Shown here one piece after another: positions 31,642-41,947 of a DNA stretch of 64,000 bases. This stretch comes from DATARR01 sp034666985. GTDB taxonomy: Bacteria > Acidobacteriota > Thermoanaerobaculia > Multivoradales > UBA5704. Location: positions 216,310 through 280,309 of the forward strand of contig JAXDKS010000043.1 in assembly GCA_034666985.1 (NCBI GenBank), read 5' to 3'. The notes under the pieces were generated by a model. That model did no database searches and had not been told where the DNA came from. It saw only the letters and a list, made by a program, of their open reading frames with translations. Each line of letters begins with the position of its first letter. Positions within the stretch are counted from its first letter, which is position 1. The position numbers and the translations under genes were made by a program.

Positions 31642-33207
31642 CTAGGCGCGCCAGCAGACGCAGTTCACGTAGTCGTACTCCGCGCAGTAAGGGTCCGGCC
31701 GGCACTGCTCCTGGATCGTGCAACCGCAGCTCCAGGGATCCCAACTGCCGCCGCTGTTGTAGCAGGCCTGCTCGTCGTCGGGATTGCAGGTCGGCGGCGG
31801 GGGCGGCGGAGACGAGAGCCAGCCATATCCCGGATAGCACTGCTTCGTGCCGCCGTCGAGCGTGCAGACGAAATTCTGAGTACCGTCGCAGGGCACGTCC
31901 GCGCACGAATGGGCCGGGCGGCCGAGCAGGTAGCCCCAGGAGGTCTTCGCTTCACAGGTGTTGCAGCCGCCGCACCACACGCGCTCGCAGCCCGTGGGAG
32001 CCCACTCGTAATCGGGACCTGCAAAGGAGCCGGGAAGCGTGGGGTGCTGGCGGGCATAGATCATCCGGCCCGGCCCGCTGGAGAAACTGGCCCGGTCTCC
32101 GGCCGACTTGCACGTGTCGCAGCCACCCGTGTCGTAGCTGCACTCGGTGCTCGACGGATGGTTCCAGTCATAGTCCTGATCCATCTCCATGATGTTGTAG
32201 TCCACGATGCCGTTGACGCCAGTGCTGTAGACGGGCGTGTAGTAACCGTTGCCGGAGCCCCAGAACTGGATCTGGCCTCGCGGGTGGCCGTAGGACGTCT
32301 CGTCGCTCATGTCAAAGGGGGAGTGGGGACCAAAGGCATCGCCGCTCGGCTTCCAGTAGTTGTTGCCGTTCTGGTCCCTGGTCATGAAGTAGCCGTAGTT
32401 GGCGTAGATCATGGAGGTGTGGAGATAGTCGTCCATGGATACGAAGATCCGGTTGTCATCGCCCCCGCAGTGATTGCCGTCGAGCTCGTCGCCGAGAATG
32501 GCGTAGCAGGAATTCACATGATCGAGGGGAGTGGTGTAATCCGACAGGAGCGAAACCTGAAGACGGTGAGTGAGAGTGAGGAACGACCCCTTCGTCGAGC
32601 AGCTCATGGCTGCCCATGCCTGACAGAGGTTGCCGGACTGGCCATTGCGTGCAGCCCAGTCCGCGAAGAGCCGGTTGCGGTTGCCGTCCAGCGAGCGGGA
32701 GTAGGGAGTGCCGCTAAACCTGCCGCGATACCTCTCGTCGGTGATGAAAGATCGGATCACCGTGTTGTAGTCGCCGTTGCTGTTCAGGGTGGTCAACCAG
32801 GTATCCCAGGCAGGCCGCTGCATCCTCCAGTACCGTCGATAGAGGGCGCTGACGAAGGCGTCGTTGTAGTCGGGCGTGTTGTAGAGGCTGCCATCCAGCC
32901 GGCGCCGGCCGTACGGATCCTGGCTCTGCTCGAGGTTGATGAATTCGGTCGAAAACATGAAGCCCCCCGCGACCACCACCCGCTTTTCGGCGACGCAGGA
33001 CGGCTCACCATTGCACTGCGTGATCACGGCGGTCCATGCCGCCTCGCCGCTGGGCTCCGCGTTGCGCTGGAGGACGTCGAGGTATTGCTGTCTCACGAAG
33101 AAGCCCGCGTCGTCGATCTGATTGGCCGCCAGGGCTGGGGCCGCGCTGAGGGGTATGACTGAGAGGAGGAGGGCATGCAGAGCATGCCTGAAGAGCTTCG
33201 AGATCAT
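31642..33207 (-). CDS. Exported DUF4214-type protein, paralogue 1
   Basis: A 521-aa exported protein. A signal peptide (ISKLFRHALHALLLSVIPLS) is followed by a DUF4214-like region at about 35-180 (FFVRQQYLDVLQRNAEPSGE, FINLEQSQDPYGRRR, SALYRRYWRMQRPAWDTWL); the rest is a long domain with DETSYGHPRG, many Cys (CDTCKSAGDR, CGGCNTCEAK), a PPPPPP linker and a short Cys-rich tail. DUF4214 (PF13946) is found in secreted bacterial proteins of unknown function. ATG 33207 has AGGAGAAA upstream. It is a close duplicate of the next gene, including the upstream region. Confidence 0.75.
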   Translation of the reverse strand: MISKLFRHALHALLLSVIPLSAAPALAANQIDDAGFFVRQQYLDVLQRNAEPSGEAAWTAVITQCNGEPSCVAEKRVVVAGGFMFSTEFINLEQSQDPYGRRRLDGSLYNTPDYNDAFVSALYRRYWRMQRPAWDTWLTTLNSNGDYNTVIRSFITDERYRGRFSGTPYSRSLDGNRNRLFADWAARNGQSGNLCQAWAAMSCSTKGSFLTLTHRLQVSLLSDYTTPLDHVNSCYAILGDELDGNHCGGDDNRIFVSMDDYLHTSMIYANYGYFMTRDQNGNNYWKPSGDAFGPHSPFDMSDETSYGHPRGQIQFWGSGNGYYTPVYSTGVNGIVDYNIMEMDQDYDWNHPSSTECSYDTGGCDTCKSAGDRASFSSGPGRMIYARQHPTLPGSFAGPDYEWAPTGCERVWCGGCNTCEAKTSWGYLLGRPAHSCADVPCDGTQNFVCTLDGGTKQCYPGYGWLSSPPPPPPTCNPDDEQACYNSGGSWDPWSCGCTIQEQCRPDPYCAEYDYVNCVCWRA

Positions 33208-33406
33208 CGTGCTTTCTCCTGATTTGCGGCCGAATCCCCGCAGGACTCCCGTCGAAGGACACGGTCCTTCCACACGGAATCCTCACGTTCCCGTTGGGAA
33301 ATTCGAGACCTTGGGTTGTCTGGATTGCTCGCCTTGGGGGCCGAACGGCGAGTAGAACCGTCCTAATCCTACAGATATTTCAAGCTTCTACAGATTCGTG
33401 GAATTG

Positions 33407-33430
33407 CCCTGCCGGACCGTGCCGGCAGGG
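33407..33430 (-). terminator. Hairpin after the second DUF4214 paralogue
   Basis: CCCTGCCGG and CCGGCAGGG (33407-33415 and 33422-33430) form a perfect 9-bp stem with a six-base loop in the gap after the gene at 33444-35024. No U-tract follows, so this may be a Rho-independent stop of low strength. Confidence 0.45.
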
Positions 33431-33443
33431 CGGGTGGCATCGT

Positions 33444-35024
33444 CTAGTTGCGCAGGCAGGTGCAGCTCGAGTAGTCGTACTCCGAGCAGTAGCCGTCCGG
33501 CTGGCACTGGTTGTAGTACGAGCAGCCGCAGGTCGAAGGGTCCCAACTGCCGCCGTTGTTGTAGCAGGACTGCTCGTCGTCGGGATTGCAGACCGGCGGC
33601 GGGGGCGGCGGTGACGAGAGCCAGCCATATCCCGGATAGCACTGCTTCTTGCTGCCGTCGAGCGTACAGACGTAATCCTGGGTGCCGTCGCAGGGCACGT
33701 CCGCGCACGTCCTGGCCGGACGGCCGAGCAGGTAGCCCCAGGAGGTCTTGGCCTCGCAGGTGCCGCAGCCGCCGCACCAAACGCGCTCGCACCCCGTGGG
33801 GGCCCACTCGTAGTCGGGACCGGCGAAGGAGCCGGGGAGCGTGGGATGCTGGCGGGCGTAGATCATGCGGCCCGATCCGCTGGAGAAGCTGGCCCGATCC
33901 CCTGCTGACGCACAGGTATCACAGCCGCCAGTGCCGTAGTTGCACTCGGTGCTCGAAGAGTGGATCGCGTCATAGTCCTGGTCGATCTCCATGATGTTGT
34001 GATCCACGATGCCGTTGACGCCGGTGCTGTAGACGGGTGTCGAGTAACCGCTGCCGGAGCTCCAGAACTGGTTCTGGCCGCGCGGGTGGCCGTAGGACGT
34101 TTCGTCGCTCACGTCGAAGGGAGCGTGGGTGCCACCAGGATCGGCGCTCGGCTTCCAATAGTTGTTGCCGTTCTGGTCGAAGGTGACGAAGGAGTTGGAG
34201 TTGCCATGGGCAATGAGCATGGCGTTGTGGAGGATGTTGTCCATGGACAGGAAGAGGCGGTTGTCATCGCCTCCGCAGTGGTTGCTGTCGAGCTCGTCGC
34301 CGAGGATGGCGTAGCAACTGTTCACGTGATCCAGAGGGGTCGTGTAGTCCGACATGACTGAGACTTGGAGACGATGGGTGAGGGTGAGGAAAGATCCCTT
34401 CGTCGTACAGCTCATGGCTGCCCAGGCCTGGCAGAGGTTGCCGGACTGGCCGTTACGCGCGGCCCAGTCGGCGAAGAGCCGGTTGCGGTTGGCATCGAGC
34501 GAGCGGGAGTAGGGAGTGTTGGTGAACCGGCCGCGGTACCGCTCGTCGTTGATGAACGACCGGATCACCGAGTTGTAGTCGGAATTGGGAAGGCCGGCGT
34601 TGAGAAGGTTTACATAGGTGTCCCAAGCCGGCAGCGGCATCCGCCAATAGCGGCGGTACGCGGCGTCCACGAAGGCCTGGTTGTAATCGGCGGTGTTGCG
34701 GGCGCTGGCGTCCAGCCGGCGGCGGCCGTAGAGGTCATGGCTCTGCTCGATGTTGATGAATTCGTCCGAGAAGAAGAAAGCCCTCGCGACGTCGATCCGT
34801 TTGCCGGCGACGCAGGCCGCGTCCCCGTTGCACTGCGTGATCTGGCCGGCCCAGAACGCCTCGCCGCCGGAGTCGGCGGTACGCTCCAGGAAATCGAGGT
34901 AGTGCTGCCTCACGAAGAAGTTTGCGTCGTCGATCTGATTGGCCGCCATTGCTGGGGCCGCACTGAGTGTTACGGCTGAGAGGAGGAGGGCATGCAGCGC
35001 ATGCCTGAAGAGCTTCGTGATCAT
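33444..35024 (-). CDS. Exported DUF4214-type protein, paralogue 2
   Basis: A 526-aa exported protein closely similar over its full length to the protein encoded at 31642-33207: signal peptide (ITKLFRHALHALLLSAVTLS), the DUF4214-like segment (FFVRQHYLDFLERTADSGGE, YGRRRLDASARNT), the identical SLDxNRNRLFADWAARNGQS block, the long middle domain and the Pro-rich linker with Cys-rich end. The differences are scattered substitutions and a short insertion (LLNAGLPNSDYNS). The ATG at 35024 has AGGAGAAGG. Its upstream region of about 190 bp is shared with paralogue 1, so both are probably controlled alike. Confidence 0.75.
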   Translation of the reverse strand: MITKLFRHALHALLLSAVTLSAAPAMAANQIDDANFFVRQHYLDFLERTADSGGEAFWAGQITQCNGDAACVAGKRIDVARAFFFSDEFINIEQSHDLYGRRRLDASARNTADYNQAFVDAAYRRYWRMPLPAWDTYVNLLNAGLPNSDYNSVIRSFINDERYRGRFTNTPYSRSLDANRNRLFADWAARNGQSGNLCQAWAAMSCTTKGSFLTLTHRLQVSVMSDYTTPLDHVNSCYAILGDELDSNHCGGDDNRLFLSMDNILHNAMLIAHGNSNSFVTFDQNGNNYWKPSADPGGTHAPFDVSDETSYGHPRGQNQFWSSGSGYSTPVYSTGVNGIVDHNIMEIDQDYDAIHSSSTECNYGTGGCDTCASAGDRASFSSGSGRMIYARQHPTLPGSFAGPDYEWAPTGCERVWCGGCGTCEAKTSWGYLLGRPARTCADVPCDGTQDYVCTLDGSKKQCYPGYGWLSSPPPPPPVCNPDDEQSCYNNGGSWDPSTCGCSYYNQCQPDGYCSEYDYSSCTCLRN

Positions 35025-35313
35025 CGTGCCTTCTCCTTGATTGCGGCCGAATCCCCGCAGGACTCCCGTCGAAGGACACGGTCCTTCCACACGGAATCCT
35101 CACGTTCCCGTTGGGAATTTCGAGGCCTTGGGTTGTCTGGATTGATCGCCTTACGGGCCGAACGGCGAATAGAACCGTGCGAATCTCACAGATATTTCAC
35201 ACTTCGGCAGATTCGCGGAATTTGTCTGGAACCTCCTCCTGATTGTCCCCCTGGGAGGACAGCGTGATCACGCTGGAGGTCTTCCCTCACGCGCCTCTCC
35301 TCGACGCATCGAA

Positions 35314-35329
35314 TGGCACAGGTCTTGCG
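35314..35329 (+). promoter_or_regulatory. Sigma54-type promoter
   Basis: TGGCACAGGTCTTGCG fits the sigma54 consensus with the right -24/-12 spacing, 41 bp before the DUF4919 start codon. It is almost the same as the site at 15066. Confidence 0.75.
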
Positions 35330-35369
35330 GAAGGTGTAGATCAGAGAGTCTGGCAAAAGGGAGGGTCTC

Positions 35370-36005
35370 ATGAAGAGAATTCTCAGGAAAGCCGGCGCAG
35401 GGCTGTTGACGATCCTCTTATCGGCAGCCTACGCGCAGGCTGCCCAAGATGCCGGAGCCAAGCAGAAAGAGCTCGACGAGCTCCTCGCCCGAGTCAAGAA
35501 GTCCGACGCCGCGGTCGACTTCGACCATCTCCGCACTCTCTTCACCAAGCTCGACTCCTACGGTCCGCTCTCGCCGGACACCAAGGAGATGTTTGCGGCG
35601 TTTCAACGAGGCGACTACAAGACGGCGCTCAAGCGGGTGGACGAAATCCTCGCGGAGAATTACCTGGACGCCCATGCTCATTACGTCGGCATGATCGCGG
35701 CGGACAAGCTGGGCGACGCCCCGCGAGCGGCACATCACCGGTACGTGGAAAAGGGAATCCTCGATTCGATCCTGCGCTCCGGCGATGGCAAGACGCCTGA
35801 GACCGCGTTCAAAGTGATTTTCGTCAGCGAGGAGTATGCCCTACTGCGATCCCTCGGGCTACAGTCCCGAGAGCAGGACCTGGTGCATCTCGACGGCCAC
35901 AGCTTCGACGTCTTGACGGTGATCAATCCCAAGACGAAAGCAGTGTCCAGGGTCTACTTCAACATCGATCCGATCACGGCCGCGGAAATCCGCCATTTCC
36001 AATGA
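35370..36005 (+). CDS. Exported DUF4919 protein
   Basis: A 211-aa exported protein: signal peptide (RILRKAGAGLLTILLSAAYA) then a DUF4919 (PF16266) domain with VDFDHLRTLFTKLDSYGPLS, LAENYLDAHAHYVGMIAADK, ILDSILRSGDGKTPETAFKV and IFVSEEYALLRSLGL. The family is helical and TPR-like with unknown function, found in Bacteroidetes and Acidobacteria. The start at 35370 follows AAAAGGGAGG. Expression is likely sigma54-dependent. A large palindromic element lies just after the stop. Confidence 0.82.
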   Translation: MKRILRKAGAGLLTILLSAAYAQAAQDAGAKQKELDELLARVKKSDAAVDFDHLRTLFTKLDSYGPLSPDTKEMFAAFQRGDYKTALKRVDEILAENYLDAHAHYVGMIAADKLGDAPRAAHHRYVEKGILDSILRSGDGKTPETAFKVIFVSEEYALLRSLGLQSREQDLVHLDGHSFDVLTVINPKTKAVSRVYFNIDPITAAEIRHFQ

Positions 36006-36018
36006 GGTCCTGCTCCTT

Positions 36019-36295
36019 AGAGCCTCTAACAAAACCGGCCCAACGGGCTGGCAGAACCCAGCCCAGGGCTGAAGCCGAAGGCTGATGCCCTGGGAAACAA
36101 GGAAATACGGCACCCCATCCTGGCGACCTGAAAGGCCGCGAGAACCCGGATCGAAGGCCCGAGAAAAAAGCTCTCGCGACCTTTCAGGCCGCCTTGGTTT
36201 GTTGCGCCTTTCTTTCCCCAGGGCATCGGCCTACGGCCTCAGATGCCCTGGGCTGGGTTCTGTCGGCCCGTTGGGCCGGGTTCGTTAGAGACTCT
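36019..36295. mobile_element. 277-bp palindromic MITE-like element
   Basis: The outer arms AGAGCCTCTAACAAAACCGG (36019-36038) and the complement of 36276-36295 pair well; pairing continues through CCCAACGGGC..., the CCCAGGGC...GCCCTGGG hairpins and the inner CCTGAAAGG...CCTTTCAGG pair, so nearly the whole element is one interrupted palindrome. Arms of about 75 nt differ by only a few substitutions. There is no open reading frame of note. It lies between the convergent DUF4919 and RidA genes. Confidence 0.7.
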
Positions 36296-36304
36296 TAGCC
36301 CGCA

Positions 36305-36700
36305 TCATTCCGCGCAGGCGACCGCTTCGATCTCAACGAGCCACGCCGGAGAGACGAGGCTGGATACGAACAACGTTGTGACAGCGGGCCGGACGCCATC
36401 AAGCATTTCCTTGCGCACCGAGACCAAGGTGCTCATGTCCTCGCGCCGCACGAGAAAGAAAGTCATCTTCACAATGTCACGGAAGGACATACCGGCTTCG
36501 CGCAAGACGGATTCGAGGTTCAGAAGCGCTTGCCTGCATTGACCCGCAAAATCAGCCGCCAATGCCCCTTCTGGAGACTCACCAATCTGCCCAGAGACAT
36601 GGAGCATCCGCGCGCCGGCGCGAGTCTCGACGCCGTGCGCATAGATGCCATGATAGGGGTCCTTCACCGGAAAGGGGTCGTGTCGGATCGAGACTGGCAT
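36305..36700 (-). CDS. RidA family (YjgF/YER057c/UK114) protein
   Basis: A 131-aa RidA-superfamily protein. The fold signature is present: MLHVSGQIGESPEGALAADF, QCRQALLNLESVLREAGMSF and the C-terminal RPAVTTLFVSSLVSPAWLVE, where the Arg of RPAVT sits where the active-site Arg of RidA enamine/imine deaminases is found. It would hydrolyse reactive enamine intermediates. ATG 36700 has AGGAG upstream with correct spacing. It starts next to an AT-rich stretch (36722-36893) where no gene is seen. Confidence 0.85.
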   Translation of the reverse strand: MPVSIRHDPFPVKDPYHGIYAHGVETRAGARMLHVSGQIGESPEGALAADFAGQCRQALLNLESVLREAGMSFRDIVKMTFFLVRREDMSTLVSVRKEMLDGVRPAVTTLFVSSLVSPAWLVEIEAVACAE

Positions 36701-36893
36701 TTTTTCTCCTGGGCTAGACACTATGCCGATGAGCGGCGGAACCGCGCTGTGCGGTCTCCGTCCGCTCGACCGCTCGGGTTGGCGGATAAAACTTTCTCAT
36801 TGGTAATATAGCCACGTGTACCCTGCCTCTCCTCTAATATATTGTACACAAGTTTAACTCGGCGGATAAGGAGGCGGGGTGGGCGCCCCGTTA

Positions 36894-37493
36894 TTAATAA
36901 TAGGCTGACCAATCCGGTTCTGGAACCCGGCTGCTCACGTCCATAAGGAACTCCCTATACCGTCGAAGGGATTCATAGTAATCATCAAACGTACCGATAT
37001 CACGGTCCTTAAATGCATGGATGGCATTCCTGCGCTGTTGGATTTCAAGTATCCATGGGTCATAACTATCGTATTCTGTCCACACGGCCTTTCGAAAGAA
37101 ATGGCGCAGGCGCTCGAAGTTGACACTGTCCGGGTCGACCATACTGCCCTTACTGTCACGGACCGCATTGTCGTTCTTGCAGTAATCTGCGTAATAAACG
37201 CACACGAACCATTTAAGCGTCCCCTCCACAAGAGCCCCCAAATTGGCCCAAGCGAGTATGAGGCACCCTTCTGCATCGGGGCGCTCTTGGTCGAGTTGCG
37301 GTGGGATCCATAGTGCGAGGGTCCGCGAAAGCGATACCTGCCAATCTAGTCGCGACCTGCTCAGGAGATTCGCCGCCTCAAGTGGTGCCCACCCGAAGAC
37401 ATCCGACCAGAGACGTGTAATTGCCTCGTTCCTGCGTGTAATGTCTTCCACTACAGCTTGCAGCGATTCCAGTTTGTTCGTCAATATATGCAC
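36894..37493 (-). CDS. HEPN-like hypothetical protein
   Basis: A 199-aa, mainly helical cytoplasmic protein. Near the C terminus it has EIQQRRNAIHAFKDRD, which fits the Rx4-6H motif of HEPN ribonucleases (Arg to His separated by four residues); the preceding helices include GALVEGTLKWFVCVYYADYC. The specific HEPN subfamily cannot be named. The gene has much lower GC than the rest of the window and starts with GTG (37493), with GGAGGAG upstream, suggesting recent acquisition. HEPN proteins often act in RNA-targeting defence, so it may be a stand-alone effector (inference). Confidence 0.55.
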   Translation of the reverse strand: MHILTNKLESLQAVVEDITRRNEAITRLWSDVFGWAPLEAANLLSRSRLDWQVSLSRTLALWIPPQLDQERPDAEGCLILAWANLGALVEGTLKWFVCVYYADYCKNDNAVRDSKGSMVDPDSVNFERLRHFFRKAVWTEYDSYDPWILEIQQRRNAIHAFKDRDIGTFDDYYESLRRYREFLMDVSSRVPEPDWSAYY

Positions 37494-37682
37494 TGAAACA
37501 GTCTCCTCCAGCCAACCTCTCCTCTCTATGCGGCGGCCAACTTCATCCTGAACTTCTCCGCCGAGTCCTTAGCGACTCAGGTCTAGCTCCGCCCCGAAAA
37601 TCTTCAGACCTCTCTATCTTCCTCATTCTTCGTGTCCTTGTTGGGGCGGCCGTTTCGCTCAGTCGGGGGTCCTTTCTCTCAG
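37494..37682. other. AT-richer gap with no gene
   Basis: Nothing recognisable; lower GC than surrounding genes, like the neighbouring HEPN-like gene, which suggests both belong to a transferred segment. Confidence 0.4.
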
Positions 37683-38063
37683 TCACTTCTCGTATGGCTG
37701 CTCGGTCGTCAGGCCGGGGATCATCTTGTAGTGCTTCTTGTTGAAGGTACAGAGAACGGCGGACCGACTCAAGGCGCAGGCGGCAATCAGGGAGTCCAGC
37801 AGGCCCAGTCCATGGGAGAGGTGGTAGGCCGTGAAATCGGACAGGGCACGATCACAATCGGCCTCGCTCAACCGGATCACCGGCAAGGGAGCCACGAGCT
37901 TCAGCGCTTGCCGGACTTGCCGAGCATCTTGGGCGTCCTGGATCAGCTCCATGATCACCAGAATGGGCACAGACGGCGCTGCCGGAAGAGAAGAGAACCA
38001 GTGGACGGCTGGGGAGTACCCTCGCTGGACGTCGATCAGGATGTCAGTGTCCAGCAGGTACAC
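37683..38063 (-). CDS. VapC-type PIN toxin
   Basis: A 126-aa PIN-domain nuclease. First acidic residues in YLLDTDILIDVQRGYSP; then VPILVIMELIQDAQD with the conserved Glu; GLGLLDSLIAACALSRSAV with the Asp of the third motif; and a C-terminal LCTFNKKHYKMIPGL. This is the expected VapC architecture. GTG start at 38063, two bases after the antitoxin stop codon, so the pair is an operon. Cleavage of tRNA or rRNA is the family expectation. Confidence 0.9.
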   Translation of the reverse strand: MYLLDTDILIDVQRGYSPAVHWFSSLPAAPSVPILVIMELIQDAQDARQVRQALKLVAPLPVIRLSEADCDRALSDFTAYHLSHGLGLLDSLIAACALSRSAVLCTFNKKHYKMIPGLTTEQPYEK

Positions 38064-38065
38064 GA

Positions 38066-38326
38066 TCAGGCACCGTGGCGACGTTCCGCCTGCTCCCGAA
38101 GACGGCGAGCATGCGCCGGGCTATCCGCAATCTCGGGACGAGTCCCAATCAAATTCTCCCGTTTCCAGTACGTAACCAGATCGGTACCGGTCTGGGGGAG
38201 ATCTCCGGCCGAACCCCTCGCCCGGAGGAGTTGCAACGTATAGTCGGAGAGCGACAGCCCCAGGCGTTCCGCCTCGGTCACCAGCTCTGTCTCAAGCTCT
38301 TCAGGTAGCTCAATGCTGAGCGTCAT
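38066..38326 (-). CDS. VapB-type antitoxin (RHH-like)
   Basis: An 86-aa protein: MTLSIELPEELETELVTEAE and RLGLSLSDYTLQLLRARG form the ribbon-helix-helix DNA-binding part, followed by a charged, likely flexible C-terminal half (ADSPAHARRLREQAERRHG) that should bind the toxin. It precedes vapC, as usual. ATG 38326 lies in a GGGGAGAAAAAAC context, which serves as the ribosome site. Probably autoregulatory with VapC. Confidence 0.85.
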   Translation of the reverse strand: MTLSIELPEELETELVTEAERLGLSLSDYTLQLLRARGSAGDLPQTGTDLVTYWKRENLIGTRPEIADSPAHARRLREQAERRHGA

Positions 38327-38408
38327 GTTTTTTCTCCCCGGACGCCACTTCGCGGGAATAGTCTACCCCGTTAGAAGATGTCTGAAAAGTAGCGCTTCGC
38401 CTGACCCT

Positions 38409-38567
38409 CACTGTAGAGACGCCTCGCGGGGAACCCCGTGGGGCGTCTCCGAGGCGGAGAGGAAGGTCCGCTTGCCCCTGCGCGCCCGCGGGGTGTCTGA
38501 GACGTCGGATCGGTGTCGCCGCCCCAGAGACGCCCCGCGGGGTTCCCCGCGAGGCGTCTCTACAGTG
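38409..38567. mobile_element. MITE-like palindromic element, copy 2
   Basis: 159 bp with the same ends as the element at 6552: CACTGTAGAGACGCC on the left and GGCGTCTCTACAGTG on the right, each folding into a GGGGAACCCC hairpin. The interior differs, with a CCGCGGGG-rich stretch and no gene. It lies between the VapB start and the prfC gene. Confidence 0.7.
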
Positions 38568-38747
38568 GGAACACCCATTCCAGACACCCTCTTAGACGAG
38601 CCCGGCGAGGACTCTGGAGAGGACGGCCCCATGCTACAATCCCCCGCTCCCTTCCCCAGGGAAGGTACAGGGGCTCTTCCGTGTTCACCACGGAGAGACT
38701 CCCCCACCGGGCACCCCGTCCGGCCGAGCGCGGAGCGTTTGAGACCC

Positions 38748-40337
<1,590 letters not shown>

Positions 40338-40486
40338 GGCCCTCATCACCCCGGCCCTCTTCTCCCAGCCTTCCGACCTCCACCCAGGGAGAAGAGGGAG
40401 AGGTTAGTCAAAAAAAGGCACCTGTTCCCCCTCTCCCCGGCAGGGCTGGGTGGAAGGCTGGGAGAGGGGGCAGGGGGTGAGGGCCT
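40338..40486. repeat. Complex inverted repeat after prfC (dispersed-repeat copy)
   Basis: GGCCCTCATCACC... pairs with ...GGGGGTGAGGGCC, with inner CCCAGCCTTCC...GGAAGGCTGGG complementarity. Its first 71 bp (40340-40410, CCCTCATCACCCCGGCCCTC ... GGGAGAAGAGGGAGAGGTTA) are nearly identical to 63881-63954. Its position just after a stop codon suggests a transcription-termination role. Confidence 0.7.
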
Positions 40487-40597
40487 GAGGGGATCGCCCG
40501 CAGCGGATCGTTTCAGGCGAGACGCGGCACTTAGGATTCAGAGCCGCGCATGCCGTAAGACCGGCTCAACAAGAATAACTTCAAGGAGATCCGACGG

Positions 40598-41887
40598 ATG
40601 ACTTCACTCCCTCGCAAGGCAACCCTTCTGCTCCTCGTCGTGGCCCTCGCGCTTCCCGCGCTGGCCGCGGCTCGGACGTCCTCCTCCAGTCCCGTCTCCG
40701 CCATCGAGCGCCGGGCCCTCACCGCCAACGTGGCCGAGTACTTCTTCAAGGTCCGGGTCGGCACCGGCCCCTACGATGAGATCGGTGTGCACCGGGTGGT
40801 CAAGGAGACCGCGCCCAACGTCCCAGCCCATGCCCGGCAGGCCGTGTTCCTCGCCGCCGGCGACATCTGGAGCTTCCGGGCCGCCTTCCTCACCGGCGCC
40901 CACCCCCTGCCCGTCTTCCTCGCCGAGAATGGCATCGACGTCTGGGGGATCGACTATCGCTGGACCTTCGTGCCGGCGACGGTGACGGACCTCAGCTTCA
41001 TGAAGACCTGGGGGCTCGAGCAGGACGCCCGCGATCTCGGAGTGGCAATCGGAGCCGCCCGCGTCACCCGGGCGCTCACGGGCAGCGGCTTCGGCAAGAT
41101 CTACCTCCTTGGCTGGAGTCGCGGCGGCCAGATCGGCTACGCATATCTCAACGGCGAGACCCGGGTCCCACCCGGCCTACGCCAGGTGAAGGGCTTCATC
41201 CCGGTGGACATCTATCTCAAGACCGACGTGCCGCAGCTCCAGGCTTTCGCCTGCCAGCGCCAGCAGAACACCGAGGCCACGATCGCCGGCGGCGGCTTCG
41301 CGAATCCGTCGGGCGGTCTGATCGCCACCCTGGGTGTGCTGGCCGCGACCGATCCGAATGGCTCCTCGTTCCTCAACGGCCCGCCGTTCAACCTGCCGGG
41401 CTTCACCAATCGTCAAGCGGGGCTGCTCGTGGGCGAGGCGACTTTCACGTTCCTGGCCGGCCTCGAGCCCACGCCCTTCTATCACTTCACCGGCGGCACC
41501 TTCGATGCCCAAGGCAAGCCGTCCGGACTTCTCTACTCCAACGAGGCGGACCTCTTCACCTTCGAGCAGAGATCCGCGCCGTTCCAGCCCAACCAGGAGC
41601 TGGCGGACGCCGACGCCGCCACCTGCGGCCAGACCAACGTGTCCTTCGACGATCATCTCGGCGACATCAAGGTGCCGGTGCTCTACGTGGGAGCCGGCGG
41701 CGGCTTCGGCGAATTCGGCATCTACACCACGACACTGCTGGGCAGCACGGATGTGACGACCCGCATCATCCACAAGACCCCGGCCGACCAGCGCCTCGCC
41801 GACTACGGCCACGCCGACCTCTTCCTGGCCAGCGACGCCCAGACGCTCGTCTGGCAGCCGATCCTGGATTGGGTGCGGGCTCACTGA
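40598..41887 (+). CDS. Exported alpha/beta hydrolase
   Basis: A 429-aa secreted alpha/beta-hydrolase-like protein. Signal peptide (ATLLLLVVALALPALAAA), a nucleophile elbow GWSRGG (YLLGWSRGGQIGYAY) preceded by DVWGIDYRWTFVP, an Asp candidate in GDIKVPVLYVGAGGGFGE and a His candidate in DYGHADLFLASD. A catalytic triad is therefore plausible, but the substrate is unknown. AAGGAG precedes ATG 40598. Confidence 0.78.
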   Translation: MTSLPRKATLLLLVVALALPALAAARTSSSSPVSAIERRALTANVAEYFFKVRVGTGPYDEIGVHRVVKETAPNVPAHARQAVFLAAGDIWSFRAAFLTGAHPLPVFLAENGIDVWGIDYRWTFVPATVTDLSFMKTWGLEQDARDLGVAIGAARVTRALTGSGFGKIYLLGWSRGGQIGYAYLNGETRVPPGLRQVKGFIPVDIYLKTDVPQLQAFACQRQQNTEATIAGGGFANPSGGLIATLGVLAATDPNGSSFLNGPPFNLPGFTNRQAGLLVGEATFTFLAGLEPTPFYHFTGGTFDAQGKPSGLLYSNEADLFTFEQRSAPFQPNQELADADAATCGQTNVSFDDHLGDIKVPVLYVGAGGGFGEFGIYTTTLLGSTDVTTRIIHKTPADQRLADYGHADLFLASDAQTLVWQPILDWVRAH

Positions 41888-41893
41888 TCGTCC

Positions 41894-41917
41894 CCTGAGA
41901 GAGAGAGAGAGAGAGAA
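41894..41917. repeat. Short (GA)n tract
   Basis: An uninterrupted run of GA dinucleotides, about ten units, directly between the hydrolase stop and the terminator stem. Confidence 0.8.
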
Positions 41918-41947
41918 GGGCCTGGATGCTGATCCAGGCCCTTGCCT
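41918..41947 (+). terminator. Rho-independent terminator
   Basis: Perfect 10-bp stem GGGCCTGGAT / ATCCAGGCCC (41918-41927 and 41932-41941), loop GCTG, followed by a T-rich TTGCCTTTG. It ends the hydrolase transcript, and its downstream flank overlaps the next gene's -35. Confidence 0.75.
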
